A stretch of DNA of 22,673 nt from Nitrospina sp. (GTDB lineage: Bacteria; Nitrospinota; Nitrospinia; Nitrospinales; Nitrospinaceae), in NCBI GenBank assembly GCA_004357365.1, contig SMVT01000004.1, positions 1-22,673 on the forward strand, written 5' to 3'. Positions 14,609-21,740 of this stretch are shown in pieces. Position 1 is the first letter of the stretch. Each line of letters begins with the position of its first letter. Below the pieces are notes generated by a model that did no database searches, had not been told where the DNA came from, and saw only the letters and a list, made by a program, of their open reading frames with translations. The position numbers and the translations under genes are program-made.

Positions 14609-14637
14609 AGCATAACATAATGCCTATCACCGGGCAA
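14609..14637 (-). promoter_or_regulatory. Promoter of rpe
   Basis: On the minus strand TTGCCC (14632-14637) is 17 bases from TATGCT (14609-14614), and a TG one base upstream of the -10 box makes it an extended -10 promoter. Transcription would start near 14602. Confidence 0.55.
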
Positions 14638-14684
14638 TCGCTGTGCCCGCCTCGGCTCTTGAAAAAATTCTTTTGACCTCACGG

Positions 14685-14712
14685 TTGATCAGGGCCCAAC
14701 ACCCTTTATAAT
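14685..14712 (+). promoter_or_regulatory. Promoter of the ClC remnant and apbE
   Basis: TTGATC (14685-14690) and a perfect TATAAT (14707-14712) are 16 bases apart. Transcription would start near 14719. It lies about 50 bases from the rpe promoter, and the two fire away from each other. It is the only good promoter upstream of apbE. Confidence 0.6.
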
Positions 14713-14778
14713 AAAATGATTATCGAACCCCTTCAGCAATACGCATGATCGAGACCAGCGAACGTACACCCACGGAAC

Positions 14779-15230
14779 TCAAAAAATTTTCCGGCTATCC
14801 TGCCCATCATGATCAATGGTGTTGTCGCCACTCACACGATGCGGAGGTTCACCCCAAATTCCATTTACGCTCAGACCCTGATCAACCGGGTGTCAATATC
14901 CGCCACGGCAAGGCCATCAATATTTTGAGCCGTATGTTTGTCCGCCACGTGATGACGCGGGATGTCCTCCCCATTGCCGAGGAAATGCCTTTCAAAAAAA
15001 TCCTGGAAACCGTATCCTATTCCCGCCACTTGTATTACCCGGTGGTGAACAGCGAAGGAGAGATGACGGGAATTAATTCGTTTTCGAACATCCGGGATGC
15101 CGCACAACAGGGGGATACAGTGGAAACCGCGCAGGCCCGCGACTCCAGAAAAGTGATCGGCATGCTCCGCCGGTCGGACCTTCAGGCGGTGTACAACCGC
15201 GCAATCCTGGTCCGCGAACTGAAAACCTGA
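14779..15230 (+). pseudogene. Remnant of a ClC-type chloride channel (last helix and CBS domains)
   Basis: Between 14779 and 14889 one frame encodes SKNFPAILPIMINGVVATHT and then FTPNSIYAQTLINR, matching the last membrane helix and the SIY-x-x-x-L element of ClC channels with CBS domains. At about 14887-14890 the homology jumps to the next frame (GVNIRHGKAINIL, then HVMTRDVLPI, the CBS1 start, and HLYYPVVNSEGEMTGINSFS). This fits loss of one G in a G-run. A second lesion follows: after the end of CBS1 the text passes almost directly into the end of CBS2 (RKVIGMLRRSDLQAVYNRAI), with about 40-50 residues missing. The first nine or more membrane helices are absent. An open frame from ATG 14745 to 15230 (161 codons) spans most of it, but its first half is out of frame with the family. 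No ribosome site precedes it. Confidence 0.75.
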
Positions 15231-15233
15231 ACC

Positions 15234-16238
15234 ATGAGACCTCACTTTCTGATAGCGATCACCGTTGTGTTATGGATGGGATTCGCCGCTTGTATGCCCG
15301 GCGATTCCGGCGAACCCACGCGCCGCACTCAGTTCATCATGGGCACGCTGGTGGAAATCACCGTGTCCCATTCCGATCCACAGGTCATCCTGGCCGTCAC
15401 CACCCAGGCGTTCGACGAAATGAAACGCCTCGAGCAATTGATGAGCACCTACCTGCCCGACTCTGAAATCTCCCAGATCAACCGCGCCGCCGGCAAAGAA
15501 GCCGTGCCGGTATCCCTCGAAGTGGAGGAAGTAATCCGTGAGGGTATCTTCTGGTCCAGGCAATCCGGCGGGGCGTTCGACATCACGGTGGAACCGCTGG
15601 TTCAACTGTGGGATTTCGACAGCGAGAATGAAGTGATTCCCGGCCGGGCCACCCTCAGAAAAACCGCGTCGCTGGTCAACTACAAGGATATCGAGATTTT
15701 CGATCATAAAGTGCGGCTGGCACGGCCCGGCATGGCCATCAACGTCAACGGGCTGGCCAAGGGCTATGCCGTCGACCGTGCCGTCTCCATCCTGCGCAGC
15801 AGGGTGCCGAACGGCATCGTCAACGCCGGCGGAGACCTGTTCGCCTTCGGTCAAAAATCAAAAGAGAGTCCGTGGACCATCGGCCTTCAGCATCCGCGCA
15901 AACCGCAGGACCTGTTAGCCTCATTCGCCGTGAAAAACCAGGCGGTCGCCACCTCCGGCGATTACCAGCGGTATTTCGTGAAGGATGGCGTGCGCTACCA
16001 TCACATCTTCGATCCCGCAACCGGAATGCCGGCGCGGAAAATGATTTCCACCACCCTCATCACTACCGAAGTGATGGAAGCGGATGCGATGGCCACCGCG
16101 GTGTTCGTCATGGGACCGGAGGCGGGGTTGGCGTGGGTGGATTCTCTCGACAACGTCGAAGCGATGGTGATGCTGGAGGATGGATCGATTCGTTACAGCA
16201 AACACTTCCGCAAGCAACCGCAGTTCACCCTCAAATAA
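15234..16238 (+). CDS. apbE: FAD:protein FMN transferase, lipoprotein (ApbE family)
   Basis: ApbE attaches FMN from FAD to a threonine of exported redox proteins such as NqrB/NqrC or RnfG, in the periplasm, using magnesium. The 334-residue product has a lipoprotein signal ending at Cys20 (GFAAC), so it should be anchored to a membrane by lipid. Family motifs follow: TQFIMGTLVEI, the FAD-site block INVNGLAKGYAVDRA, NAGGDLFAFG, ATSGDYQRYF, HHIFDPATGMPA and EADAMATAVFVMG (metal-binding Asp). Neither its flavoprotein target nor Nqr/Rnf genes lie in the window. The ATG is only three bases after the stop of the ClC remnant frame and has no ribosome site of its own, so translation may depend on ribosomes finishing that frame. 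Confidence 0.95.
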   Translation: MRPHFLIAITVVLWMGFAACMPGDSGEPTRRTQFIMGTLVEITVSHSDPQVILAVTTQAFDEMKRLEQLMSTYLPDSEISQINRAAGKEAVPVSLEVEEVIREGIFWSRQSGGAFDITVEPLVQLWDFDSENEVIPGRATLRKTASLVNYKDIEIFDHKVRLARPGMAINVNGLAKGYAVDRAVSILRSRVPNGIVNAGGDLFAFGQKSKESPWTIGLQHPRKPQDLLASFAVKNQAVATSGDYQRYFVKDGVRYHHIFDPATGMPARKMISTTLITTEVMEADAMATAVFVMGPEAGLAWVDSLDNVEAMVMLEDGSIRYSKHFRKQPQFTLK

Positions 16239-16847
16239 TCAATCCCGCTCGATCAGGGTTCCGTCCTGCCAGAGGCCGGGATACTGTTTTCCGGCGGCGG
16301 TGATGTGCACCCCGCGTCCGTGGGGTTGCCCGTTTTTGAATCCGCCGACAAAACGGTCGCCGTTGGCGGAAGTGTAAATCCCCTCCCCTTCCATCATATC
16401 GTTCACGAAGCCGCCTTCGTACTTGTCGCCATTGGTGAATACCAGGGTGCCATGGCCATGGGGTTTGCCGTTCACAAACTCGCCGGTGTACTGGTTGCCC
16501 TCCGCGAACAGGTAGGTTCCGTAGCCATGCGGCACGCTCCCCGCCAGCGGCCCGATATAGCAGTCGCCGTTCTGGAATTGCAACGTGGGGCGGTTTTCTT
16601 GGCCTGCCGAAGGAGGTGGCTTGTCGGAAGTGTTGCTTTTGGAGGTTCCTTTGGCGAAATGTTGTTCCAATTCCCGGTAGGCCTGGTTAATCTCCCGCAT
16701 CTGCCGGTTAGCCAGTTTCTGCAGGCGCTCGGACTCCACCGGAAACCGGTCGGGATGCCAGAACTTCACCTGCTGCTTGTAGGCGCGCTTGACCTCTTCC
16801 GGAGAAGCCGTGGGGGTGACCTTCAGAATTTTAAAAAATTGTTCCAT
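16239..16847 (-). CDS. J-domain protein with C-terminal MORN repeats
   Basis: The 202-residue protein joins two domains. Residues 1-65 form a DnaJ-type J domain with the essential His-Pro-Asp at 31-33 (KFWHPDRF), which stimulates Hsp70 (DnaK) ATPase. After a polar linker (66-90, Pro/Ser-rich), residues 97-196 form four full 23-residue MORN repeats plus a partial fifth (pattern Y-x-G-x-F-x-x-G-x-x-x-G-x-G). MORN repeats are beta-hairpin stacks linked to lipid or protein binding. There is no Gly/Phe region or zinc domain, so it is a class C J protein, probably directing DnaK to a specific client or site. GGAGG precedes the ATG. It starts 33 bases after the copA stop on the same strand, suggesting co-transcription. 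Its stop codon directly touches that of apbE. Confidence 0.9.
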   Translation of the reverse strand: MEQFFKILKVTPTASPEEVKRAYKQQVKFWHPDRFPVESERLQKLANRQMREINQAYRELEQHFAKGTSKSNTSDKPPPSAGQENRPTLQFQNGDCYIGPLAGSVPHGYGTYLFAEGNQYTGEFVNGKPHGHGTLVFTNGDKYEGGFVNDMMEGEGIYTSANGDRFVGGFKNGQPHGRGVHITAAGKQYPGLWQDGTLIERD

Positions 16848-16880
16848 CCGGGAATCCTCCGGCGTGGATGAGATGCCGGG

Positions 16881-19376
16881 TCAGTTTACCGGCCCGCGGG
16901 AGGGTTTGAACCGTTTCAGCAGAAGCGAATTGCCGACCACCGAGACGGAACTTAATGACATGGCCGCCGCCGCAAACAGGGGTTTTAAAAGAATGCCGTA
17001 ACTAGGATAAAGCAGTCCGGCGGCGATGGGAATACCCAGAATGTTGTAGAAGAACGCCCAGAACAGGTTCTGCTTGATTTTGCGCAGAGTTGACCGGCTG
17101 AGCTCGATGGCGTCCACCACCGCGTTCAGGTTGTGGGTCATCAGGGTGATGTCCGAGGCTTCCATGGCGATATCCGTGCCCGAACCCATGGCGATACCGA
17201 TATGCGCCTGCGCCAGTGCCGGCGCATCGTTGATGCCGTCCCCCACCATGGCGACGAACCGTCCCTCATCCATGAGCCGTTTCACCTCCCCCGCCTTATC
17301 GCCGGGCAACACCTCGGCGAGGACCCGATCGATGCCCAATTTATCGGCCACGGCACGCGCCGTTTGGGAATGGTCGCCGGTGATCATGATCACCTGCAAT
17401 CCTTTTTGATGCAAACGCGCCACCACTTCTTTCGCGTGGGGCCTGATGCGGTCGGCCGCGGCGATCATCCCCCCGAGGCGGCCGTCCACCTTCACCAGCA
17501 TGGGGGTTTTACCCTGCGCGGCCCATTCATCCAGCTGACCGGCGACGGCGGAAAGATCAAGGCCCGCCTGTTCCATTAATGCGCGGTTGCCCAGGGCGAC
17601 GTCATGGCCGTTCACCCGCGCCTGCACGCCGAAACCGGGAAGCGCCTTGAATTCCTGGAAGGGTTGCAGGGCAATGTTTCTTTTTTCCGCCTCCGCCACC
17701 ACCGCTTCGCCGAGCGGATGCTCCGATCCTTTCTCCAGCGACGCGGCGAGAGACAGCAGTTCCGCCTCGTCCATTTCCTGCGTGTAGATATCGGTGACTT
17801 CCGGTTGGCCCTGGGTCAGTGTTCCGGTTTTGTCGAACACCACGGTATCGATGCGTTGTGCCTGTTCGAGAATTTCTCCGCCCTTGATCAAAATGCCCAG
17901 CTCCGCGCCGCGTCCGGTGCCGACCATGATGGCGGTGGGCGTGGCCAGTCCCAGCGCGCAGGGACAGGCAATGATCATCACCGCAATGAAAATCATCATC
18001 GCAAACAGAAACGGTTCCGTGGGAAGCACGGCGATGGCGTCTCCCCAGATCCACCAAACGATAAACGCCAGGCTCGCAATGGCAATCACTGTCGGCACAA
18101 AGATACCGGCAACCTTGTCGGCCAGTCTTTGAACCGGCGCTTTGGATCCCTGGGCTTCTTCCACCATTTTGATGATATGGGCCAGCACCGAATCTTTCCC
18201 CAAGCGGGTGGCTTTCATTTTGAAAAAGCCGGTTTTGTTGATACTGGCGCCGATGACATCGTCCCCCACCTGCTTTTCGGCGGGAATGCTTTCGCCGGTG
18301 ATCATCGATTCGTCAATTGCGGTTTGGCCTTCCAGCAGGGTGCCGTCCACCGGCACCTTCTCCCCCGGCTTGACGCAAACGATATCGTTGGCGACCACCT
18401 GCGCGATCGGGATTTCAAGTTCCCGGCCGTCGCGCTCAACCTGTGCGGTTTTGGGTTGCAGTCCGATAAGTTTTTTAATGGCGTCGGAAGCGCGGCCCTT
18501 GGCCCGGGCTTCCAGCAGGCGCCCCATCAGCACGAGGGCGATGATCATCGCCGCGGTGTCGTAATACACCAGCACTTCCTGGCCGAGGGATTGGAGTGCC
18601 GACGGAAAAAACGTGGCGAACACGCTGTACGCGTAAGCGACGGAGGTCCCGACGGCAATCAGGGTGTTCATATCGGCGTAGCCGTGCCTGAGCCCCGTCC
18701 AGGTGCCCTTGTAAAACTGCCAGCCGCCCCAGAATTGCACCGGCGTGGCCAAAACGAAAAACAATAGATGATACACCGACGCGTCCCACGCCGGCAAAAA
18801 TCCCAGTTGATCCCGCATGCCCCCGGCCATGATCAGAAGCGCGGCGAAACCGCTGACCATTAACTTGAGGGTCAACAGCCGGGTTTCTTCCCGATGCCGT
18901 TGTGCTTCCAGATCGCGGGTGGTCTGTTCCTCTATTGTTTCATGGGGCACGTGGTATCCGATTTGTGCCAGGGCGTCTTTAAACTCCCGCATGCCGACAC
19001 GGGATTCCAGATAACCGACGGTGACGCGTTCGCTGGCGAGGTTGACTTGAGCGTCGGTGACGCCGTCCAGACTGCGGAGTTTTCTTTCGACGCGGGAGAC
19101 GCAGGAGGCGCAGGTCATGCCCTCCACCGGGAAAATCTTCTTCACCGTCGGAACATTAAACCCAATTTTTTCAATAGCTTGTATGATAGACTCCGGAGAG
19201 GTGCGGTCGGGATTGAAATCCACGGTGGCGGAGCTGGCGCCGAAATTGACACTGGCTTTTTCCACGCCGGCCAGCTCACCGACCTTTTTCTCGATGCGGG
19301 CGGCGCAACTGGCGCAACTCATCCCCTCCACTGGGAGAACGAGTTGGCGCGCCTGGATTGTGTTTGTTTCAGACAT
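16881..19376 (-). CDS. copA: Copper-exporting P1B-type ATPase
   Basis: CopA pumps Cu(I) out of the cytoplasm using ATP. The 831-residue product has two N-terminal heavy-metal-binding domains with GMSCASC (18-24) and GMTCASC (86-92). About eight membrane helices follow, with the TGES phosphatase loop (360-363), the transport motif Cys-Pro-Cys (471-473), the phosphorylated Asp in DKTGT (515-519) and the hinge GDGINDAPALAQAHIG. In the last helices FFYNILGIP and MSLSSVSVVGNS give the Tyr-Asn and Met-Ser-Ser residues characteristic of Cu(I) rather than zinc or cadmium pumps. The last two residue groups make a copper assignment strong. No copper regulator or chaperone gene is adjacent and no metal-regulator operator was recognised in the 105-base upstream gap. 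A J-domain/MORN gene follows it. Confidence 0.95.
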   Translation of the reverse strand: MSETNTIQARQLVLPVEGMSCASCAARIEKKVGELAGVEKASVNFGASSATVDFNPDRTSPESIIQAIEKIGFNVPTVKKIFPVEGMTCASCVSRVERKLRSLDGVTDAQVNLASERVTVGYLESRVGMREFKDALAQIGYHVPHETIEEQTTRDLEAQRHREETRLLTLKLMVSGFAALLIMAGGMRDQLGFLPAWDASVYHLLFFVLATPVQFWGGWQFYKGTWTGLRHGYADMNTLIAVGTSVAYAYSVFATFFPSALQSLGQEVLVYYDTAAMIIALVLMGRLLEARAKGRASDAIKKLIGLQPKTAQVERDGRELEIPIAQVVANDIVCVKPGEKVPVDGTLLEGQTAIDESMITGESIPAEKQVGDDVIGASINKTGFFKMKATRLGKDSVLAHIIKMVEEAQGSKAPVQRLADKVAGIFVPTVIAIASLAFIVWWIWGDAIAVLPTEPFLFAMMIFIAVMIIACPCALGLATPTAIMVGTGRGAELGILIKGGEILEQAQRIDTVVFDKTGTLTQGQPEVTDIYTQEMDEAELLSLAASLEKGSEHPLGEAVVAEAEKRNIALQPFQEFKALPGFGVQARVNGHDVALGNRALMEQAGLDLSAVAGQLDEWAAQGKTPMLVKVDGRLGGMIAAADRIRPHAKEVVARLHQKGLQVIMITGDHSQTARAVADKLGIDRVLAEVLPGDKAGEVKRLMDEGRFVAMVGDGINDAPALAQAHIGIAMGSGTDIAMEASDITLMTHNLNAVVDAIELSRSTLRKIKQNLFWAFFYNILGIPIAAGLLYPSYGILLKPLFAAAAMSLSSVSVVGNSLLLKRFKPSRGPVN

Positions 19377-19481
19377 CCTTCATAATCCTCGCAATTAAGA
19401 GGTCACCCACAAGGCAAAAGATACGTGCGTTTAAAATAATAACAGATTTCGAGGCGTTCCATCCCAGCCAGGAGGCCGGAT

Positions 19482-20291
19482 ATGTTTAAAGTTTATAAAA
19501 TCCGAACCGCCGGCTTGCAAGCCGGGGCCCTATTTTTGATCCTGACGGTTGGATTCATGGGCCCGATGCCCGGCGCCCGGGCGGCACCGAAACTCATCGA
19601 CCTGACCCACAACTTTGACGAGCACACCATTTACTGGCCGACCAGCAAATCCTTCACTTTAGCTCCGGTGCACAAGGGACCCACGTCCCAGGGATTCTGG
19701 TACGAAGCCAATAATTACGAAGCGGCGGAGCACGGCGGCACCCACTTGGACGCGCCGGTGCATTTCGCACAGGGACAATGGACCGTGGACCAGATTCCCT
19801 TATCCCGCCTGATCGCACCGGGGGTGTTGGTCGACGTCAGCGCGAAGGCGAAGGATCATCCCGACACCCTGATCTCCAGGCAGGATATGCTGGACTGGGA
19901 ACAACACCACGGCCGCCTGCCGAAAGGAGTCATCGTTCTGGTCCGCACCGGGTGGGAGGCGTTCTGGCCGGACAAGAAAAAGTATCTGGGATCGGACCGG
20001 CCCGGTGAAACCGCCGACCTGCATTTTCCCGGATTCAGCGAAGCGGCGGCCCGGTTCCTGACCCGCGAAAGAAACGTGGCGGCGGTCGGACTGGATACCG
20101 CCAGTCTGGATTACGGCCGGTCCAAAGTGTTTAAGGCGCATCAGGTGTTCGGTGCGGCCAACGTTCCCGGCTTTGAAAATCTGCACCACTTGGACGCCTT
20201 GCCTGCCAAGGGGTTCCGGGTCATCGCCCTGCCCATGAAAATCGGCGGCGGCAGCGGGGCTCCGTTGAGAATCGTTGCGGAAATCCCTTGA
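19482..20291 (+). CDS. Secreted cyclase-family metal-dependent hydrolase
   Basis: The 269-residue product belongs to the cyclase family (kynurenine formamidase-like, Pfam Cyclase). It has a signal peptide (residues 1-34, cleavage near ARA-AP), so it acts in the periplasm or outside. The metal site HGGTHLDAPVHF (His84, His88, Asp90, His94) is complete. Later blocks VRTGWEAFW, VAAVGLDTASLDYG, HQVFGAANVPGFENL and ALPMKIGGGSGAPLR fit the fold. Family members hydrolyse N-formylkynurenine or other amides and lactones, or act on polyketides; the substrate here is unknown, and the export signal argues against a classical cytosolic tryptophan-degradation role. AGGAGG precedes the ATG. It is divergent from copA and convergent with the zinc-ribbon gene. 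Confidence 0.9.
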   Translation: MFKVYKIRTAGLQAGALFLILTVGFMGPMPGARAAPKLIDLTHNFDEHTIYWPTSKSFTLAPVHKGPTSQGFWYEANNYEAAEHGGTHLDAPVHFAQGQWTVDQIPLSRLIAPGVLVDVSAKAKDHPDTLISRQDMLDWEQHHGRLPKGVIVLVRTGWEAFWPDKKKYLGSDRPGETADLHFPGFSEAAARFLTRERNVAAVGLDTASLDYGRSKVFKAHQVFGAANVPGFENLHHLDALPAKGFRVIALPMKIGGGSGAPLRIVAEIP

Positions 20292-20312
20292 GGGATCGGG
20301 TTACAATGGGGA

Positions 20313-20714
20313 TTATTTGCTGGAAAACAGGGATTTGAAGGTGACGAACCCGTACAGCAGAAGGAGAACGGCGATCAGGGCGTTAAAAAAACTGTGATCC
20401 GTCAGCGAGGTGTAAAAGAAATAACCGCCGGCCAGGGTCAACATCAAGCCGATCAGGAAGTAACCGAAAAAACGGAAAAACTTTTTCTGGCGATTGTGGT
20501 CGAGGTGTTCGCGTTTTTGTTTCAGTTGCCAGCGCCATCGCAGAACGTAATAGGCCTGGCGGAACCAGGACAACAGGCCTCGGTCGTCCACAATGCTGGT
20601 ATGACAGAACATGCAATGGGTATCGGACGGCCGGTTGGGGAAACCGCAGTTCAAGCACAGCTTGTGGTCCTGCCGGTGGCGTAAGGCAATGGGTTCTTTT
20701 TTCGGCTTGTCCAT
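20313..20714 (-). CDS. Zinc-ribbon membrane protein of unknown function
   Basis: The 133-residue protein starts with a cytoplasmic zinc ribbon, Cys20-x2-Cys23 and Cys34-x2-Cys37, preceded by a basic stretch. A basic, aromatic middle segment (about residues 49-80, many Arg, Trp and Lys) follows, then two membrane helices (about 82-103 and 109-130). Such short ribbon-plus-membrane proteins are widespread and mostly uncharacterised; the ribbon may bind protein or nucleic acid at the membrane surface. I do not recognise a named family. No strong ribosome site is visible before the ATG. It is transcribed away from the SUMF1-domain gene and ends 21 bases from the end of the cyclase gene. Confidence 0.75.
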   Translation of the reverse strand: MDKPKKEPIALRHRQDHKLCLNCGFPNRPSDTHCMFCHTSIVDDRGLLSWFRQAYYVLRWRWQLKQKREHLDHNRQKKFFRFFGYFLIGLMLTLAGGYFFYTSLTDHSFFNALIAVLLLLYGFVTFKSLFSSK

Positions 20715-20895
20715 GACGGCTCAATTCAAACAAAAACCTCAGCACGCATCCAGTTCGGCCAAAGTTTGTAAAAAAAACTAATCAGGATGTTTGTTGAAAT
20801 TTTATTATGATTACCCTAAGGTGTCAATGCACAAACCCCTCAGGCCTTCGGCCCATCGGTTCACTCTTCAGGTTCATACCCGGAGTCATAAGCGT

Positions 20896-21729
20896 ATGTA
20901 TTTAAGAATCATCATGTTGTCCCTGATCCTGTCGCTGGCGCCGGCGGGCGGGTCGTGGGCCAGCCCTTTAAAAAAGGTAGCGCCTTCTCCTTATGCCGGA
21001 ATGGCGCTCATTCCAGAGGGCGCATTTGAAATGGGGAGCCAGAAATCTTTGAGGGAGCTGGACCCGGTTTCGATTTTCCAGGCCGACCGGCATATGCTGG
21101 GACCGGAAGACCCCGCCCACGAAGTGATTCTCGACGCTTTTTATATCGATATCCACGAAGTCACCAACGCGCAATACAAAAGTTATATGGAAGCGACCCG
21201 ATTGAAAACGGTCCCGCGTTACTGGGACGACACCTCGTTCAACCAGCCCGATCAGCCGGTGGTGGGCACCCCCTGGAAAGAAGCGCGGGCGTTCTGCCAT
21301 TGGAAAAACAAACACCTGCCGACGGAAGCCGAGTGGGAAAAGGCGGCGCGCGGCAAACGGCCCGTCAAGTATCCGTGGGGGAACGAAGCGGCGGACAAAA
21401 CCCGGCTCAACTTCAACAACCATATCGGCAAAACCGCGGCCGTAGGTCTTTATCCGGAAGGCAAGTCGGATTACGGGGTGTTCGATATGTCCGGCAACGT
21501 TTCCGAGTGGGTCCAAGACTGGCATTATCCGGAATACTACCTGTTTTCCCCCAAGAAAAATCCGCCCGGACCGGAAAAAGGCGTGTATAAAATCATCCGC
21601 GGCGGCAACTGGATGAACAACGCCGAGGACGTACGCGTCACCTACCGCAACGCCACCGTCCCGAAAGCGCGAAGCAAAACCGTCGGGTTCCGGTGCGCGG
21701 CCGACTCCCCGCGACCCTCCAAAAAGTAA
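20896..21729 (+). CDS. Secreted SUMF1/FGE-domain protein lacking the catalytic cysteines
   Basis: With the start at ATG 20896 the 277-residue product has a signal peptide (MYLRIIMLSLILSLAPAGGS, then WAS) and one SUMF1 domain. Hallmarks are MALIPEGAFEMGS, EVTNAQYKSYM, LPTEAEWEKAARG, YPWGN, VFDMSGNVSEWVQDW, IIRGGNW and the ending VGFRC. True formylglycine-generating enzymes have a Cys pair (C-x4-C) shortly after RGG; here that position reads NWMNNAEDVRVTYRN with no Cys, so it should not make formylglycine. It is more like the many secreted SUMF1-domain proteins, some with C-type-lectin-like binding roles. Earlier in-frame ATGs at 20791 and 20827 exist; the latter has AAGG before it, but 20896 gives a normal signal peptide. 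It converges with coaBC. Confidence 0.85.
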   Translation: MYLRIIMLSLILSLAPAGGSWASPLKKVAPSPYAGMALIPEGAFEMGSQKSLRELDPVSIFQADRHMLGPEDPAHEVILDAFYIDIHEVTNAQYKSYMEATRLKTVPRYWDDTSFNQPDQPVVGTPWKEARAFCHWKNKHLPTEAEWEKAARGKRPVKYPWGNEAADKTRLNFNNHIGKTAAVGLYPEGKSDYGVFDMSGNVSEWVQDWHYPEYYLFSPKKNPPGPEKGVYKIIRGGNWMNNAEDVRVTYRNATVPKARSKTVGFRCAADSPRPSKK

Positions 21730-21740
21730 TTCCGGAGGGT
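21714..21740. terminator. Possible shared stem-loop between convergent genes
   Basis: ACCCTCC (21714-21720) pairs perfectly with GGAGGGT (21734-21740) across a 13-base loop that contains the stop codon of the SUMF1-domain gene. The second arm directly abuts the coaBC stop. Neither side has a T-run, so it is at best a weak or Rho-assisted bidirectional terminator. Confidence 0.3.

Noticed and set aside
17604..18767. Plus-strand open frame of 387 codons opposite copA
   Set aside because: Antisense shadow with an implausible composition; the CopA frame is complete with all motifs.
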